64,000 nucleotides of DNA from Gemmatimonas groenlandica (GCF_013004105.1 NZ_CP053085.1:186001-250000); one strand, 5' to 3'; numbered from the stretch's first letter, positions 33,901 to 41,984 are shown. The notes: generated from the letters alone by a model not told the origin. Program-made: numbers and translations.

Positions 33901-34294
33901 CAAGCTCACGCCGGAGCTCAAGCAATCTCTCACCGACATCGACAAGGAACTCGCGAGCTACGTGAAGGAAGTCGGACAGGCACCTGGTGCGCGTCCACGC
34001 GGCGTTGGTGGTGCACCGGCCGGTGGTCCGCCAGCGGGTGGTGACGACGATGTCGGCGCGTCGGGTCAGGCCGACGGATCGTTCACGGGCCGCGCGGCGC
34101 TGTTGAACAGTGCGCTCAACAGCAGCTTCCCACTGTCGGCGGCGCAGCAGTCGATGCTGGGGGGGCTCACCCGCGAACTCGAGCAGCACGGCGCTCGTGT
34201 GGCGTCGGTGAAGTCGGCCAAATTGCCGGCGCTGCTCAAGTCATTGCAGGTGGCCGGCATCACGGTGCCGGACGCTCCCGTGCGTGGTCAGTAA
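30983..34294 (+). CDS. Large exported BNR/VPS10-like beta-propeller protein
   Basis: This is a 1103-residue secreted protein. The signal peptide (about 1-30) is followed by at least eleven Asp-box/BNR repeats of the xWKTTNGGxxW type (for example GGIWKTTNGG, FKSTDGGKTW, LYKTIDGGKTW, YVMRSTDFGRTW), forming two propellers as in VPS10/sortilin or xyloglucanase-like proteins. Near residue 870 a Gly-rich linker (GGGGFGGGGFGGFGRGG) leads to a C-terminal helical region with a second Gly/Pro-rich stretch. Its role is not established; a carbohydrate- or peptide-binding propeller with hydrolytic relatives is likely. An 859-codon frame on the other strand across it is a codon-bias shadow. Confidence 0.85.
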   Translation: MPHLFIRSTARTVAALAVAAASALPAVAAAQAPSTSLADSLLARPFAFRAIGPASMSGRISDIAVVEGPRTLRGGRLGTAMYVAVATGGIWKTTNGGLSWAPVSDSIGVGSVGAVAAAPSNGDVVWVGSGEANNMRSSSWGVGVFKSTDGGKTWSKPMLPKTQHIGRIVIDPRDPDIVYVAAMGPLWAPGGDRGLYKTIDGGKTWTNTKSISAQTGFTELVMDPANPDVLYAASLQRERREYGFLPGGTESAIWKTTDGAKTWTKLTSGLPTGEIGRIGLTVCRSRPSTVYASVHAKAAANGFYRSDDAGSTWKLVNTSNGTAWYYSQVRCDPTDAEHVYRLNANSQESYDGGKTWIGFAGGGGVHGDAHALWINPEDREHIVLGNDGGVDISYDRGRTWYNVENIVGAQFYAIAVDNAKPFYNVYGGLQDNQTWGGPSRTRNAFGPSNADWYRMAGGDGFYNVPDPLDHNIAYAESQNGGVVRYDARTGQTKSIKPYPKNGERHRWNWSAPIVPSQHTGRTLYMAANYLFKSADRGDSWTTISPDLTRGLDRDSLPMRGAVPSRDVLGLHEGTAEFSNISTVSESPRRAGLLAVGTDDGLIQVTQNDGKSWTKSSVFPGVPDTTFVSRVQFSTHSEGTLYATFDGHRSNDFKPYVMRSTDFGRTWTSITGDLPDGGSVQVIREHFRQPNLLFVGTEFGAFFTVDNGVHWTQLKSGIPGVPVWDMQIQESWNDLVLGTHGRGVYILDDLGPLEKLAEAKRAEVAYLFPARNEIAMTLNNSRNSGMGSTGFTGQNPENGVRLAYLLNKITADDKAKLEIIDGGGRTVRELPVPRRTGMFRPVWDMRVGAPLTAAVDSNVSAGRVPSAGGGGGFGGGGFGGFGRGGTPSYTAAPGNYMARLTITPKAGASTVLTQRFALLRDAGQAMSEGELKALDAFRFKVVQFQKAVTAQQTRGDSVVSRFAEVKKAAEANTAKLTPELKQSLTDIDKELASYVKEVGQAPGARPRGVGGAPAGGPPAGGDDDVGASGQADGSFTGRAALLNSALNSSFPLSAAQQSMLGGLTRELEQHGARVASVKSAKLPALLKSLQVAGITVPDAPVRGQ

Positions 34295-34321
34295 GACCAC
34301 GCGCGCGCGACAACAGTCGCG

Positions 34322-35428
34322 CTAGCGGAAGATGGGCAAGGGCGGGGCCGCTTTCGGCTCCGCCCTTTGCCAATCCCGCCCCAGCAGCGCCGCGATCGTG
34401 GCCGCCACTTGTGCTTGTTGCACGGGCGTGCTGGTGCGTACCCCGCGCGCCGGCGTATCCGGACCGATCACCGCCGCCCAGATGAACTCGGCGCCGCCCA
34501 CGTCCTTCCCATGGTCCGTCCATTCGCGTGCCCACCCGCGACCATGGTCGGTGCTCACGATCAGCGTCGTCTTGTCGCGGGTGCGCGGATCACCCTGCAC
34601 CCGCGCCCACAGCTGGGCGAGATAGCCGTCCATGTTGCGCGCCGAGTGCAGGTACAGGTCATACTTGCCCGCGTGCGCCCACTCGTCGGTCTCGCCGTAT
34701 CCCACGAACAGCACACGCGGATCGTGCGTGCCCAGATACTCGAGCAGCGACTGCTGCATGAGCGCATCGAAGGCCACGTCGGGCCACAGACGAATCGTGG
34801 TCGCGTAGAGATCGCGCAGCAGCGCCGATCGCGGTGACGACGACGGGGCCACGCCACGTGTCCACCCGTCGTAGACCGGTAGTCCACTCCGCTCTGCGTT
34901 GAAGATACGACCGAACGCGTTCCACGTGGCGAAGGCGGCCACCCGCCCTTGGAATGCGGCATCGCGGTTGAGCCATTCGAAGACCGTGGTGTTCGCATTG
35001 GGCGGATGATTGTTGCTGTCGATGCGCGGGTCGGCAAAGCCGGTGAACGTTTCGCTGTATCCCGGATATGAGAACTTCATGGTGTTGGTGATGCGCGCCT
35101 GACTGCCCGCCGCGCTATCGCCGAAGATCTGGCCCTGCGCGGCAACCGTGCCCCACAGGAAGGGAAAGAGGGCCTCGCGCCGCGACTGCGGCCTGTCGCG
35201 CCAGAAGTCGCGACGCAGCGACGCCGTATCCGACACACCGCCGTCCTTGCCCATCAGCGACGCGTCGGCCCCACCGAACACTTCCTGCCAGCGTACGCCG
35301 TCGGAGATCACGAGCATCACGTACTGCGTTTTCAGTGCGGCGGGTGGTGCCTGCGTGGATTGCGCGTGTCCGATCGAGGCGGCCAGCAGCAGCGTCGCCG
35401 CGAGCGCGTGGCAAACACCGCGCATCAT
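34322..35428 (-). CDS. Exported alkaline-phosphatase-superfamily protein
   Basis: The signal peptide (about 1-22) precedes an alkaline-phosphatase-like fold with VISDGVRWQEVFGG, the KFSYPGYSETFTGF segment (possible nucleophile Ser or Thr), FVGYGETDEWAHAGKYD and STDHGRG. These are metal-ligand-type motifs of the nucleotide pyrophosphatase/phosphodiesterase branch. The 368-residue length suits that branch. The enzyme probably acts on a phosphodiester or phosphate monoester in the periplasm; substrate unknown. Its ATG (35426-35428) shares a base with the TGA of the DUF1028 gene, so the two are coupled. An in-frame TTG at 35431 is a less likely start. Confidence 0.75.
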   Translation of the reverse strand: MMRGVCHALAATLLLAASIGHAQSTQAPPAALKTQYVMLVISDGVRWQEVFGGADASLMGKDGGVSDTASLRRDFWRDRPQSRREALFPFLWGTVAAQGQIFGDSAAGSQARITNTMKFSYPGYSETFTGFADPRIDSNNHPPNANTTVFEWLNRDAAFQGRVAAFATWNAFGRIFNAERSGLPVYDGWTRGVAPSSSPRSALLRDLYATTIRLWPDVAFDALMQQSLLEYLGTHDPRVLFVGYGETDEWAHAGKYDLYLHSARNMDGYLAQLWARVQGDPRTRDKTTLIVSTDHGRGWAREWTDHGKDVGGAEFIWAAVIGPDTPARGVRTSTPVQQAQVAATIAALLGRDWQRAEPKAAPPLPIFR

Positions 35429-36219
35429 CAACGCGGTCTCCGCATCGTCGCCGCTTTCTCCACCAGCCGGCGCAACTCCTTGATCGGCTCAGGGCTGTCG
35501 TCGACCTGCAATCGCAGTACGACATCGTTGTGCAGCCACACGCCGCCGTCTTTCTTCACGATGAGCATCGCGGCCGACTGCATACCGCGCTTGTCGCCGC
35601 CGGCCATCTGGCCCGCCTCGAGGGCCGCCATCAGCCGCAGGGAGAGATGCCCGGTGGTGTTCTCGAACGCACTGACCATCGCGTTTACCACCTCGGCGCT
35701 GGCCAGAATGTTGCCCTGTGCGGTGCAGAACTTTCCCTGTTTGTCACCAGCCCACACGGTCGCCTTGGGGCCGGTGTAGGCGGCCACGTTGCCCTGGGCG
35801 TCGATCACCGCGAACTGTCGGCCCTCCTTGGTCCAGTCCACCGGCCGAGGGTCAGGGTCGCCCTGCCACACGCGCTTGATCACTTCGGCTGGCTTCACGC
35901 CCTGACGCAGCAGCGCGATGGCCTGCGGACCGTAGCTCACGTCGACGATGGCCTGGGTGGCCGCCGCGCCCACACCGGCCTCAGCCCAGAGTACGCCGTT
36001 GCCCACGGAGAACACGCGCGACTGCACGGCGCCGCCGACTTCACCCGTGGCCGGATCGTAGCCGAGAATGGAAAAGGTGGCCACCGGTGGCCACGGGAGT
36101 GGCGGCGTGGTGGAGAATCCCGAGGATTGCGCGCGGGCGGCGCTCGCCGAGGCCAGGATGCCAAGGGTGAGCGTGACGGTGCGAACGACGGTGTGAACGA
36201 CGGACGGCAGAGAGCGCAT
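35428..36219 (-). CDS. Exported DUF1028 protein
   Basis: The signal peptide (about 1-30) is followed by the DUF1028 core: the start of the mature fold TFSILGYDPATGEVGGAVQS, the ATQAIVDVSYGP segment and RQFAVIDAQGNVAAYTG. The family has been grouped with Ntn hydrolases, but no substrate is established. The open frame continues upstream to 39297 as a shadow of the M14 gene; ATG at 36219 is the real start (263 aa). It is divergent from the M14 peptidase, sharing a 132-bp region with a 14-bp palindrome, and is coupled to the phosphatase-like gene downstream. Confidence 0.85.
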   Translation of the reverse strand: MRSLPSVVHTVVRTVTLTLGILASASAARAQSSGFSTTPPLPWPPVATFSILGYDPATGEVGGAVQSRVFSVGNGVLWAEAGVGAAATQAIVDVSYGPQAIALLRQGVKPAEVIKRVWQGDPDPRPVDWTKEGRQFAVIDAQGNVAAYTGPKATVWAGDKQGKFCTAQGNILASAEVVNAMVSAFENTTGHLSLRLMAALEAGQMAGGDKRGMQSAAMLIVKKDGGVWLHNDVVLRLQVDDSPEPIKELRRLVEKAATMRRPR

Positions 36220-36280
36220 GGCGGGAATTCGGAGAAGGTGGCCGGTGTTTCCACCACTAATGTGCACCGCAGGCAGCTCG

Positions 36281-36294
36281 CGTGAGCGCTCACG
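36281..36294. promoter_or_regulatory. 14-bp perfect palindrome between divergent genes
   Basis: CGTGAGCGCTCACG is a perfect palindrome lying midway between the DUF1028 start (36219, -) and the M14 start (36352, +). Its position fits an operator controlling both genes. The bound regulator is unknown. Confidence 0.4.
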
Positions 36295-36351
36295 CCATCT
36301 GCCGCGTAGTCTCCATGCAGCAGGTGGTCCACACTCTCGAGGAGACAGCAC

Positions 36352-39300
36352 ATGGTCGGCAGGATGCATCGATGGCGCGCAACGCTGGTTCACCCGATGG
36401 CTGTTGGGACGCTGGTCGCCACGGCGATGCTGGCGGCGGCGCCGGCAGCGGCACAGACGGGAGCCGCTGCGCAGCAGATCGACGAAGCGTACACCGCGAA
36501 GATCAAAGAATTCCTGCAGGACCCTCGCATCACCACCGAGTTGGTCGATCACCTGCCGTCGTCTGCCACGGTGCCAACGCCGCTCAAATTTCACGGTCGC
36601 ATCGTCGGCACGCCCGGCGAGCTCACCTATGCGAAGGACATTCATCGCTACTTCGAGGCGCTCGACAAGGCGTCGCCGCGCGCGAAGTACTGGACCATCG
36701 GCAAGACGGAAGAAGGACGCGACATGGTGGTGCTGGCGATCGCCGATTCGGCCACGATCGCCAATCTCGACAAGTTCAAGGGCGACCTCGCCGCGCTGAG
36801 TGACCCGCGCAAGACGAGCGAAGCCGAGGCCAAGCGGCTGATCGGCACGACGAAGCCCATGTACTGGCTCACCAGCGGCATTCACTCGCCGGAGACCGGC
36901 GGTCCGGAAATGCTGCAGGAGTTGGCGTACCGTCTCATCGTCGAAGAGACGCCGTTCATCCAGCAGATCCGCAACAACATCATCACGTTCATCACGCCGG
37001 TGATCGAAGTGGACGGCCGCGAAAAGCAGGTCGACACGTACTATTACAACAAGAAGCTGCCGCCGGGCGCGGCGCGCTTGCCGCTGATGTACTGGGGCAA
37101 GTACGTGGCGCATGATAATAATCGCGATGGCATGGGGCAGTTCCTGTCGCTGACGAAGAACGTCAACGACTTCTTCCTGCAGTGGAAGCCGCAGGTGATG
37201 CACGACCTGCACGAGTCGGTCACGTACTTGTACTCGAGCACCGGTACCGGCCCGTACAACGATGCCATCGATCCGATCACGGTGACCGAGTGGTGGATGA
37301 TGGCGCAGGTCGACGTGCAGGAGATGACCAAGCGCGGCGTGCCGGGCGTGTGGACATACGGCTTCTACGATGGCTGGACGCCGAACTACATGTTCTTCGC
37401 GGCGCACACGAAGAATGCGATCGGCCGTTTCTACGAAGTGCAGAGCTACGGTCCGGACAACTACGAAGTGCGTCCGCCGGCGACGACCACGAGCCGTGAG
37501 TGGTTCCGTCCGAACCCGCCGCTGCCGTACATCAAGTGGGGCCCGCGCAACAACACGAACATCCAGGAGTCGGCGGTCCTCTTCTCGCTCAAGCACTTCG
37601 CCGACAACAAGTCGCTGTACCTGGAGAACTTCTGGATCAAGAGCAAGCGCGCGGTGGACAAGGGCAAGACGGGCGCCGGGCCGTTCGCGTGGGTGATTCC
37701 GGCCACGCAGCGCCGGAAGGCCGACGCCGCCGACGCGGTGAACGAACTGCGCAAGCAGGGGCTCGAAGTGCACACGGCCAACAGCGCTTTCTCGGTGGGA
37801 TCGCTGGCGGTGAAGGCCGGCGACTACATCGTGCGCGGCGATCAGCCGTATCGCACGCTCGCCGACATGTACTTCTCGATCCAGAACTACTCGCCGGCCA
37901 ACCCCAGCCCGTACGACGATACCGGTTGGACCTTCCAGTACATGCGCAACGTGGCCGTGCTGCCGGTCAGCGAGAAGAGCATTCTCGATCAGGGGATGTC
38001 GGCCGTCACGGCCAAGGTGCACGCGGCCGGCGGCATCGAGGGAACGGGACCGGTGCTGATCGTCGATCACACCACCGACAACAACCTGATGAAGTTCCGC
38101 ACCACGCACGCCGCGGTGCGCATGCAGGCGGCGGAAGCCGAGTTCACGGCGGCAGGTCGCACGTTCCGCGCGGGCGCCTTCATCGTGCCGGCGGCTGATC
38201 GCGCCAAGCTGGAGCCGACGCTCAAGGAGCTGGGACTGAGCGGATATGCGGTGGCGAGTGCCCCCGCGGTGAAGATGCACGATCTGGATCTGCCGCGAAT
38301 CGGCTACGTCCATGCCTGGCAGCGCACGCAGGATGAAGGCTGGGTGCGGGCGGCGCTCGATACGTACGGCGTACCGTACACGTACTTCGCCGACATCAAG
38401 CTCAAGGACGGCAATCTGCGCGCGAAGTACGACGTGATCATCTATCCGAGCGTAGGCGGCAGCGCACAGTCGCACGTGGCGGGTATCATCAAGTCGGGCG
38501 ATACACCGTTGCCGTACAAGAAGTCGGCGGCCACACCGAACCTCGGTGCCAACGACAGCGCCGACGACATCCGCGGCGGCATGGGTATCGAGGGACTCAC
38601 CGAGTTGTACAAGTTCGTGCAGGCCGGTGGTACGCTGATCGTGGAAGGCTCCACGACCACGATCTTCCCGGCGTATAACCTCACCAGCGGCATCACCGTC
38701 GAATCGCCGGCCGGCCTCTTCGCCCGCGGCACCATTCTGCGTGGCGTGGTCACCGATCGCACGAGCCCGTTGTCCTACGGCTTCGACGCGCAGCTGCCGG
38801 TGTACTTCAACCAGGACCCCGTGCTGGCCGTGGCCGGCTCGGCCGGACTCTTCGCCGGTGGTGGCGGTGGCCGCGGGTCGGCGCTGAGCCAGAACGTGAC
38901 GCCGAATGCGGTGCCACTGCGCATTTCGCCGTGGACGTTCGGCGCGAGCGACTCGACCGGAACGCCGACGCCCGCCACGGGCCGTGGGGCCGCCCCTGGG
39001 GCCGCTGGCGCGCCTGGGGCAGGGCAGGGTGGCCGTGGCAGTGCCGGAGGCGCTGGTGCGGCGCCTGGCGCGGCGACGCCTGGTGCCGCCGGTGGCAACG
39101 TGTTCGGCGGGGCCACCGGCATCGACGGCTCGCGTCCGCGCGTCATTATGCAGTTCCCGGCGAATGCCGCCGACATGCTGCTCTCCGGCACGCTCGCCAA
39201 TGGTGAAGGGTTGGCCAACCGCGCGCAGCTGGTGGATGCCCCGGTCGGCAAGGGGCACGTGGTGATGTTCGCCATCCGTCCGTTCTGGAGATGGCAAACG

Positions 39301-39366
39301 CAGGGCACGTACTTCCTCGGCTTCAACGCGATCCTGAACTGGAATGATTTGGACGCGGGCAAATAG
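36352..39366 (+). CDS. Exported M14 family zinc carboxypeptidase
   Basis: A zinc metallopeptidase of 1004 residues. The signal peptide (about 1-35) is followed by the carboxypeptidase domain with zinc motif H178-SP-E181 (GIHSPETGG) and a later His-containing block HDLHESVTY (His284, His287) that may hold the third ligand. The middle is beta-rich. Near residues 877-920 lies a low-complexity Gly/Ala/Pro linker (for example GAAPGAAGAPGAGQGG). Substrates are probably oligopeptides in the periplasm or outside. GAGGAG lies 8 bases before the ATG. An antisense open frame of over 1000 codons across this gene is a shadow of GC-biased codon use. Confidence 0.88.
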   Translation: MVGRMHRWRATLVHPMAVGTLVATAMLAAAPAAAQTGAAAQQIDEAYTAKIKEFLQDPRITTELVDHLPSSATVPTPLKFHGRIVGTPGELTYAKDIHRYFEALDKASPRAKYWTIGKTEEGRDMVVLAIADSATIANLDKFKGDLAALSDPRKTSEAEAKRLIGTTKPMYWLTSGIHSPETGGPEMLQELAYRLIVEETPFIQQIRNNIITFITPVIEVDGREKQVDTYYYNKKLPPGAARLPLMYWGKYVAHDNNRDGMGQFLSLTKNVNDFFLQWKPQVMHDLHESVTYLYSSTGTGPYNDAIDPITVTEWWMMAQVDVQEMTKRGVPGVWTYGFYDGWTPNYMFFAAHTKNAIGRFYEVQSYGPDNYEVRPPATTTSREWFRPNPPLPYIKWGPRNNTNIQESAVLFSLKHFADNKSLYLENFWIKSKRAVDKGKTGAGPFAWVIPATQRRKADAADAVNELRKQGLEVHTANSAFSVGSLAVKAGDYIVRGDQPYRTLADMYFSIQNYSPANPSPYDDTGWTFQYMRNVAVLPVSEKSILDQGMSAVTAKVHAAGGIEGTGPVLIVDHTTDNNLMKFRTTHAAVRMQAAEAEFTAAGRTFRAGAFIVPAADRAKLEPTLKELGLSGYAVASAPAVKMHDLDLPRIGYVHAWQRTQDEGWVRAALDTYGVPYTYFADIKLKDGNLRAKYDVIIYPSVGGSAQSHVAGIIKSGDTPLPYKKSAATPNLGANDSADDIRGGMGIEGLTELYKFVQAGGTLIVEGSTTTIFPAYNLTSGITVESPAGLFARGTILRGVVTDRTSPLSYGFDAQLPVYFNQDPVLAVAGSAGLFAGGGGGRGSALSQNVTPNAVPLRISPWTFGASDSTGTPTPATGRGAAPGAAGAPGAGQGGRGSAGGAGAAPGAATPGAAGGNVFGGATGIDGSRPRVIMQFPANAADMLLSGTLANGEGLANRAQLVDAPVGKGHVVMFAIRPFWRWQTQGTYFLGFNAILNWNDLDAGK

Positions 39367-39386
39367 GGCACGCCGCGCGGGACTGG

Positions 39387-39515
39387 AACTGCCAAAAGCT
39401 TAGGAAGCAGGAAGGAGGGTGTCAGGAAGGAGGATGCAGGGAAACCGCGCAGTCGCGCCGTCCCGCTTCCTCCTCCCTGACACCCTCCTTCCTGCTGCCT
39501 AAGCCGTTGGCAGTT
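39387..39515. repeat. Inverted-repeat element copy 1 (129 bp)
   Basis: 48-base arms (39387-39434 and 39468-39515) match in inverse orientation at 44 of 48 positions, and the outer ends read AACTGCC...GGCAGTT. Purine-rich (GGAAGGAGGG) and pyrimidine-rich arms would form a stable hairpin, which could end transcription of the M14 gene upstream. A second copy lies at 40271-40401. No target-site duplication is visible. Confidence 0.85.
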
Positions 39516-39602
39516 GTGCGCCTCAGCACGTACGCCGCGCCCCCGCGGCACGCGTTGTGCCCTAACCCATGGATGCAATCCCAACTCAACAGGAGAACAT
39601 TC

Positions 39603-40262
39603 ATGAAACTGACTCGTGCACTCTGTGGCCTCGTGGCCATCGCGATGCCGTTCGCCGTGCAGGCACAGACCAGCTCGACCACACCGGCGCCGGCCGTTGG
39701 ATTCGGCATTCTCGGTGGTGCCACCTTCCCCGTCGGTGATTACAACGACGTGGCGCCCGCTGGTTTTCACGTCGGTGGTTTCGCTGACTTCGGTCGTCGC
39801 GTTGGCCCGTTCGGTATCCGTGCCGACGTGATGTACCACGGTTTTGGTGATCGCAATCTCGTCACCACCGGCAGCAGCACCACGCAGGTGACCATTTCCA
39901 ACAAGTACAGCATGATCACCGGCACGCTCAACGCGATGCTCGGCATTCCGCTCGAGAATTCACCGGTTCGTCCGTACCTCACCGGCGGCGTCGGTGGCTA
40001 CTACGTGCGCAACAGCCCGAAGTGCGCGGGCTCGGGCTGCGGTTCGCTGCTGAACAACAATGAAGAGAACACGACCAAGTTCGGTCTCAACGGCGGCGCC
40101 GGCATCGAGTTCGGCATGGGCGGTATGGCGGCGTTCGTGGAATCGCGTTTTCACCACGTCTTTGACGGCACGCCGAAGCTGAATTGCATCGGTGATGTTG
40201 GGTGCAATCGTGCCTCGCTGCAGATCGTGCCGGTGAGCTTGGGAATTCGCTTCGGGTTTTAA
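39603..40262 (+). CDS. Outer-membrane beta-barrel protein (OmpA-like/porin_OMP type)
   Basis: This is a 219-residue protein with a signal peptide (MKLTRALCGLVAIAMPFAVQAQ) and a predicted 8-10-stranded barrel. Alternating glycine-aromatic patterns and a C-terminal aromatic residue (SLGIRFGF) are typical of an outer-membrane barrel. Two Cys in SPKCAGSGCG may form a disulfide in a surface loop, and two more (NCIGDVGC) follow later. CAGGAG lies 8-10 bases upstream of the ATG. The gene is bracketed by two copies of a ~130-bp inverted repeat, which is unusual. Confidence 0.82.
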   Translation: MKLTRALCGLVAIAMPFAVQAQTSSTTPAPAVGFGILGGATFPVGDYNDVAPAGFHVGGFADFGRRVGPFGIRADVMYHGFGDRNLVTTGSSTTQVTISNKYSMITGTLNAMLGIPLENSPVRPYLTGGVGGYYVRNSPKCAGSGCGSLLNNNEENTTKFGLNGGAGIEFGMGGMAAFVESRFHHVFDGTPKLNCIGDVGCNRASLQIVPVSLGIRFGF

Positions 40263-40270
40263 GCTGGGCG

Positions 40271-40401
40271 AACTGCCAAATGCCTAGGGGGCAGGAGGGA
40301 GGGTGTCAGGAGGGAGTCAGCAGGACAGCGCATTCGCCGCGGTGTCTCCTGCATCCTCCCTCCTGACACTCTCCACCCTGCCCCCTAAGCTTTTGGCAGT
40401 T
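40271..40401. repeat. Inverted-repeat element copy 2 (131 bp)
   Basis: The arms (40271-40318 and 40354-40401) match at about 41 of 48 positions. The outer ends are the same as copy 1 (AACTGCCAAA), and the arms share the AGGAGGG(A)GGGTGTCAGG core. It lies between the convergent outer-membrane protein and kinase genes, where a hairpin could terminate both transcripts. Confidence 0.83.
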
Positions 40402-40406
40402 CTCAA

Positions 40407-41924
40407 TTACCGCAGACTATCCGCCTTCACCTTCGTCGTTTCCGGCGCGGCTGCCGCCGCCGACGCGGTTGAATCCGCCTTCGCCTTCGTCGTCGTATCG
40501 GCGCTCCGTTTACGCGCACTCGGCTTCTTCGCGACAGGCGCGGGTGTCGGCTCCACCGGCAGCACCACCTCAGGCGCCTTGTCCGGCGCCCGTTCGATGT
40601 AGCCGTTCACCATGTCACGCGCGGCACCGGCATAGATGCCGATCTTATCGGCGGCCTGTCGGGCGAGCCCGGATTCCTGCTTGGAGCCGTACCACCACGT
40701 GCCCCAGGTCGCGATGCCGAACAGCACGATATACGGCACCACCGACTGTCGACGCCGCACTGCCACGGGATCGTTGCGACGCTTCGGCTCCTTCTTGGCC
40801 TTCTTCGCCTTGGCCGTGGCTTCGCTCGACGACGGCGTACGCACACCAGTGATGTCACTCGGTGTGCGCGAGGCCACGCTCAGCATGCGATTCCCCAGCG
40901 CATGCCGATAGATCTCGGCCGTCTGTGACGGCGTCATCTCCATCACCGCGTTGCCCAGCGTCACGCCGAAATCGGACACGCTGGCGAACCGATCGACCGG
41001 ATCAGGGGCCAACGCCTTGTCGAAGACGTCCTGCAGCGAGTTCGGCCACTCGAGATCACTGCGGACTTCGTCGAGTCGACGCGGACGGCTCGTGAGTCGC
41101 GCGATCAGCGACTCCTTCGAGGACGAGTTCGTGAACGCATCGTGCCCCGTGAGCGCAATGAACGCCACCAGGGCCAGCGAATACTGATCGGACCGACTAT
41201 CGAGTACATCACCAGACAGCTGCTCCGGCGACATGAACTCCGGCGTGCCGACGGCGAAGCCGGTGCGCGTCACTTGCTGGGCCCCCTTCTCCATCATGCG
41301 TGCGATACCGAAGTCCACGAGCTTCACGACGAACGTGCCGTCGGAGCGCTTCGTGAGCATCAGATTGTCGGGCTTGAAGTCGCGGTGCAGAATGCCGAGG
41401 TCGTGCGCGGCCTGCAGTGCGTCGGCGGCTTGGCCGATGATGTCGGCCGCGACCACGGGATGCAGCGCCACTTCGCGCTTGAGGGTGGCGGCAAGCGCTT
41501 CGCCGTCCACGAACTCCATCGCGAGATACACCATCCCTTCGTCCGTCTCGCCGAAGTCGAAGATGGACGCCACGTTCGGGTGCGAGATCTTGCTGGCGTT
41601 CTCGGCTTCACGGGTGAAGCGCTGCAACGCCTCGGCGTCGCCCACCAGCGCCGGACGCATGATCTTGATCGCGCTCTTGCGCTTCATGCGCACGTGCTCG
41701 GCCAGGTACACCGTGCCCATGCCACCTTCACCCAAGTGCGAGACTACACGATAGCGCCCGCCGATCACATGACCGACGAGGTCCGCCTGGGCGGCGGGCG
41801 ACACGAGCCCCGTGCCGTCCTTCGCGCAGAAGGCAACCGAGCTGTCATACTCTTCCCCACACTGGGGGCACACCTTGCGAGCGTCCACGATTGGCGAACC
41901 TAAAGGAAGAACTGTGTTAAGCAA
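40407..41924 (-). CDS. Ser/Thr protein kinase with N-terminal zinc ribbon and one membrane helix
   Basis: The kinase has an N-terminal zinc-ribbon-like segment (CPQCGEEYDSSVAFCAKDG, with Cys19, Cys22 and Cys33), then a Pkn2-type kinase domain: the Gly-rich loop GEGGMGTVYLAEH, Lys87, HRDFKPDN with Asp182, DFG with Asp204, and activation segment GTPEFMSPEQ. After the kinase domain comes a basic region, a membrane helix (VVPYIVLFGIATWGTWWYG) and an Ala/Pro/Lys-rich exposed tail. No PASTA or sensor domain follows. The start is TTG 41924 or, more plausibly, GTG 41888, which gives VDARKVCPQCG. Confidence 0.88.
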   Translation of the reverse strand: MLNTVLPLGSPIVDARKVCPQCGEEYDSSVAFCAKDGTGLVSPAAQADLVGHVIGGRYRVVSHLGEGGMGTVYLAEHVRMKRKSAIKIMRPALVGDAEALQRFTREAENASKISHPNVASIFDFGETDEGMVYLAMEFVDGEALAATLKREVALHPVVAADIIGQAADALQAAHDLGILHRDFKPDNLMLTKRSDGTFVVKLVDFGIARMMEKGAQQVTRTGFAVGTPEFMSPEQLSGDVLDSRSDQYSLALVAFIALTGHDAFTNSSSKESLIARLTSRPRRLDEVRSDLEWPNSLQDVFDKALAPDPVDRFASVSDFGVTLGNAVMEMTPSQTAEIYRHALGNRMLSVASRTPSDITGVRTPSSSEATAKAKKAKKEPKRRNDPVAVRRRQSVVPYIVLFGIATWGTWWYGSKQESGLARQAADKIGIYAGAARDMVNGYIERAPDKAPEVVLPVEPTPAPVAKKPSARKRSADTTTKAKADSTASAAAAAPETTKVKADSLR

Positions 41925-41929
41925 GCGTT

Positions 41930-41984
41930 ACGCCGTGAGATCCGGTTCACAGTCGCGCTCGGTAAGCGCCGACTGACACGGCGT
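41930..41984. repeat. Nested inverted repeat near divergent starts
   Basis: ACGCCGTG at 41930 is inversely repeated as CACGGCGT at 41977-41984, enclosing a smaller stem (AGTCGCGCT with AGCGCCGACT, one bulged base). It lies just upstream of the kinase start (-) and ~48 bases before the MetX-like hydrolase (+). It may be an operator or structured leader. This is weak evidence. Confidence 0.35.

Noticed and set aside
31610-34189. 859-codon antisense open frame opposite the BNR propeller gene
   Set aside because: It is the mirror frame of a strongly codon-biased gene, has no recognisable domains and is rich in His, Arg and Ala.
36220-39297. Antisense open frame of more than 1000 codons across the M14 peptidase gene, in frame with the DUF1028 gene
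   Set aside because: High-GC codon bias keeps the complementary frame open. The sequence lacks domain motifs; only the last 263 codons (DUF1028) look like a real protein.
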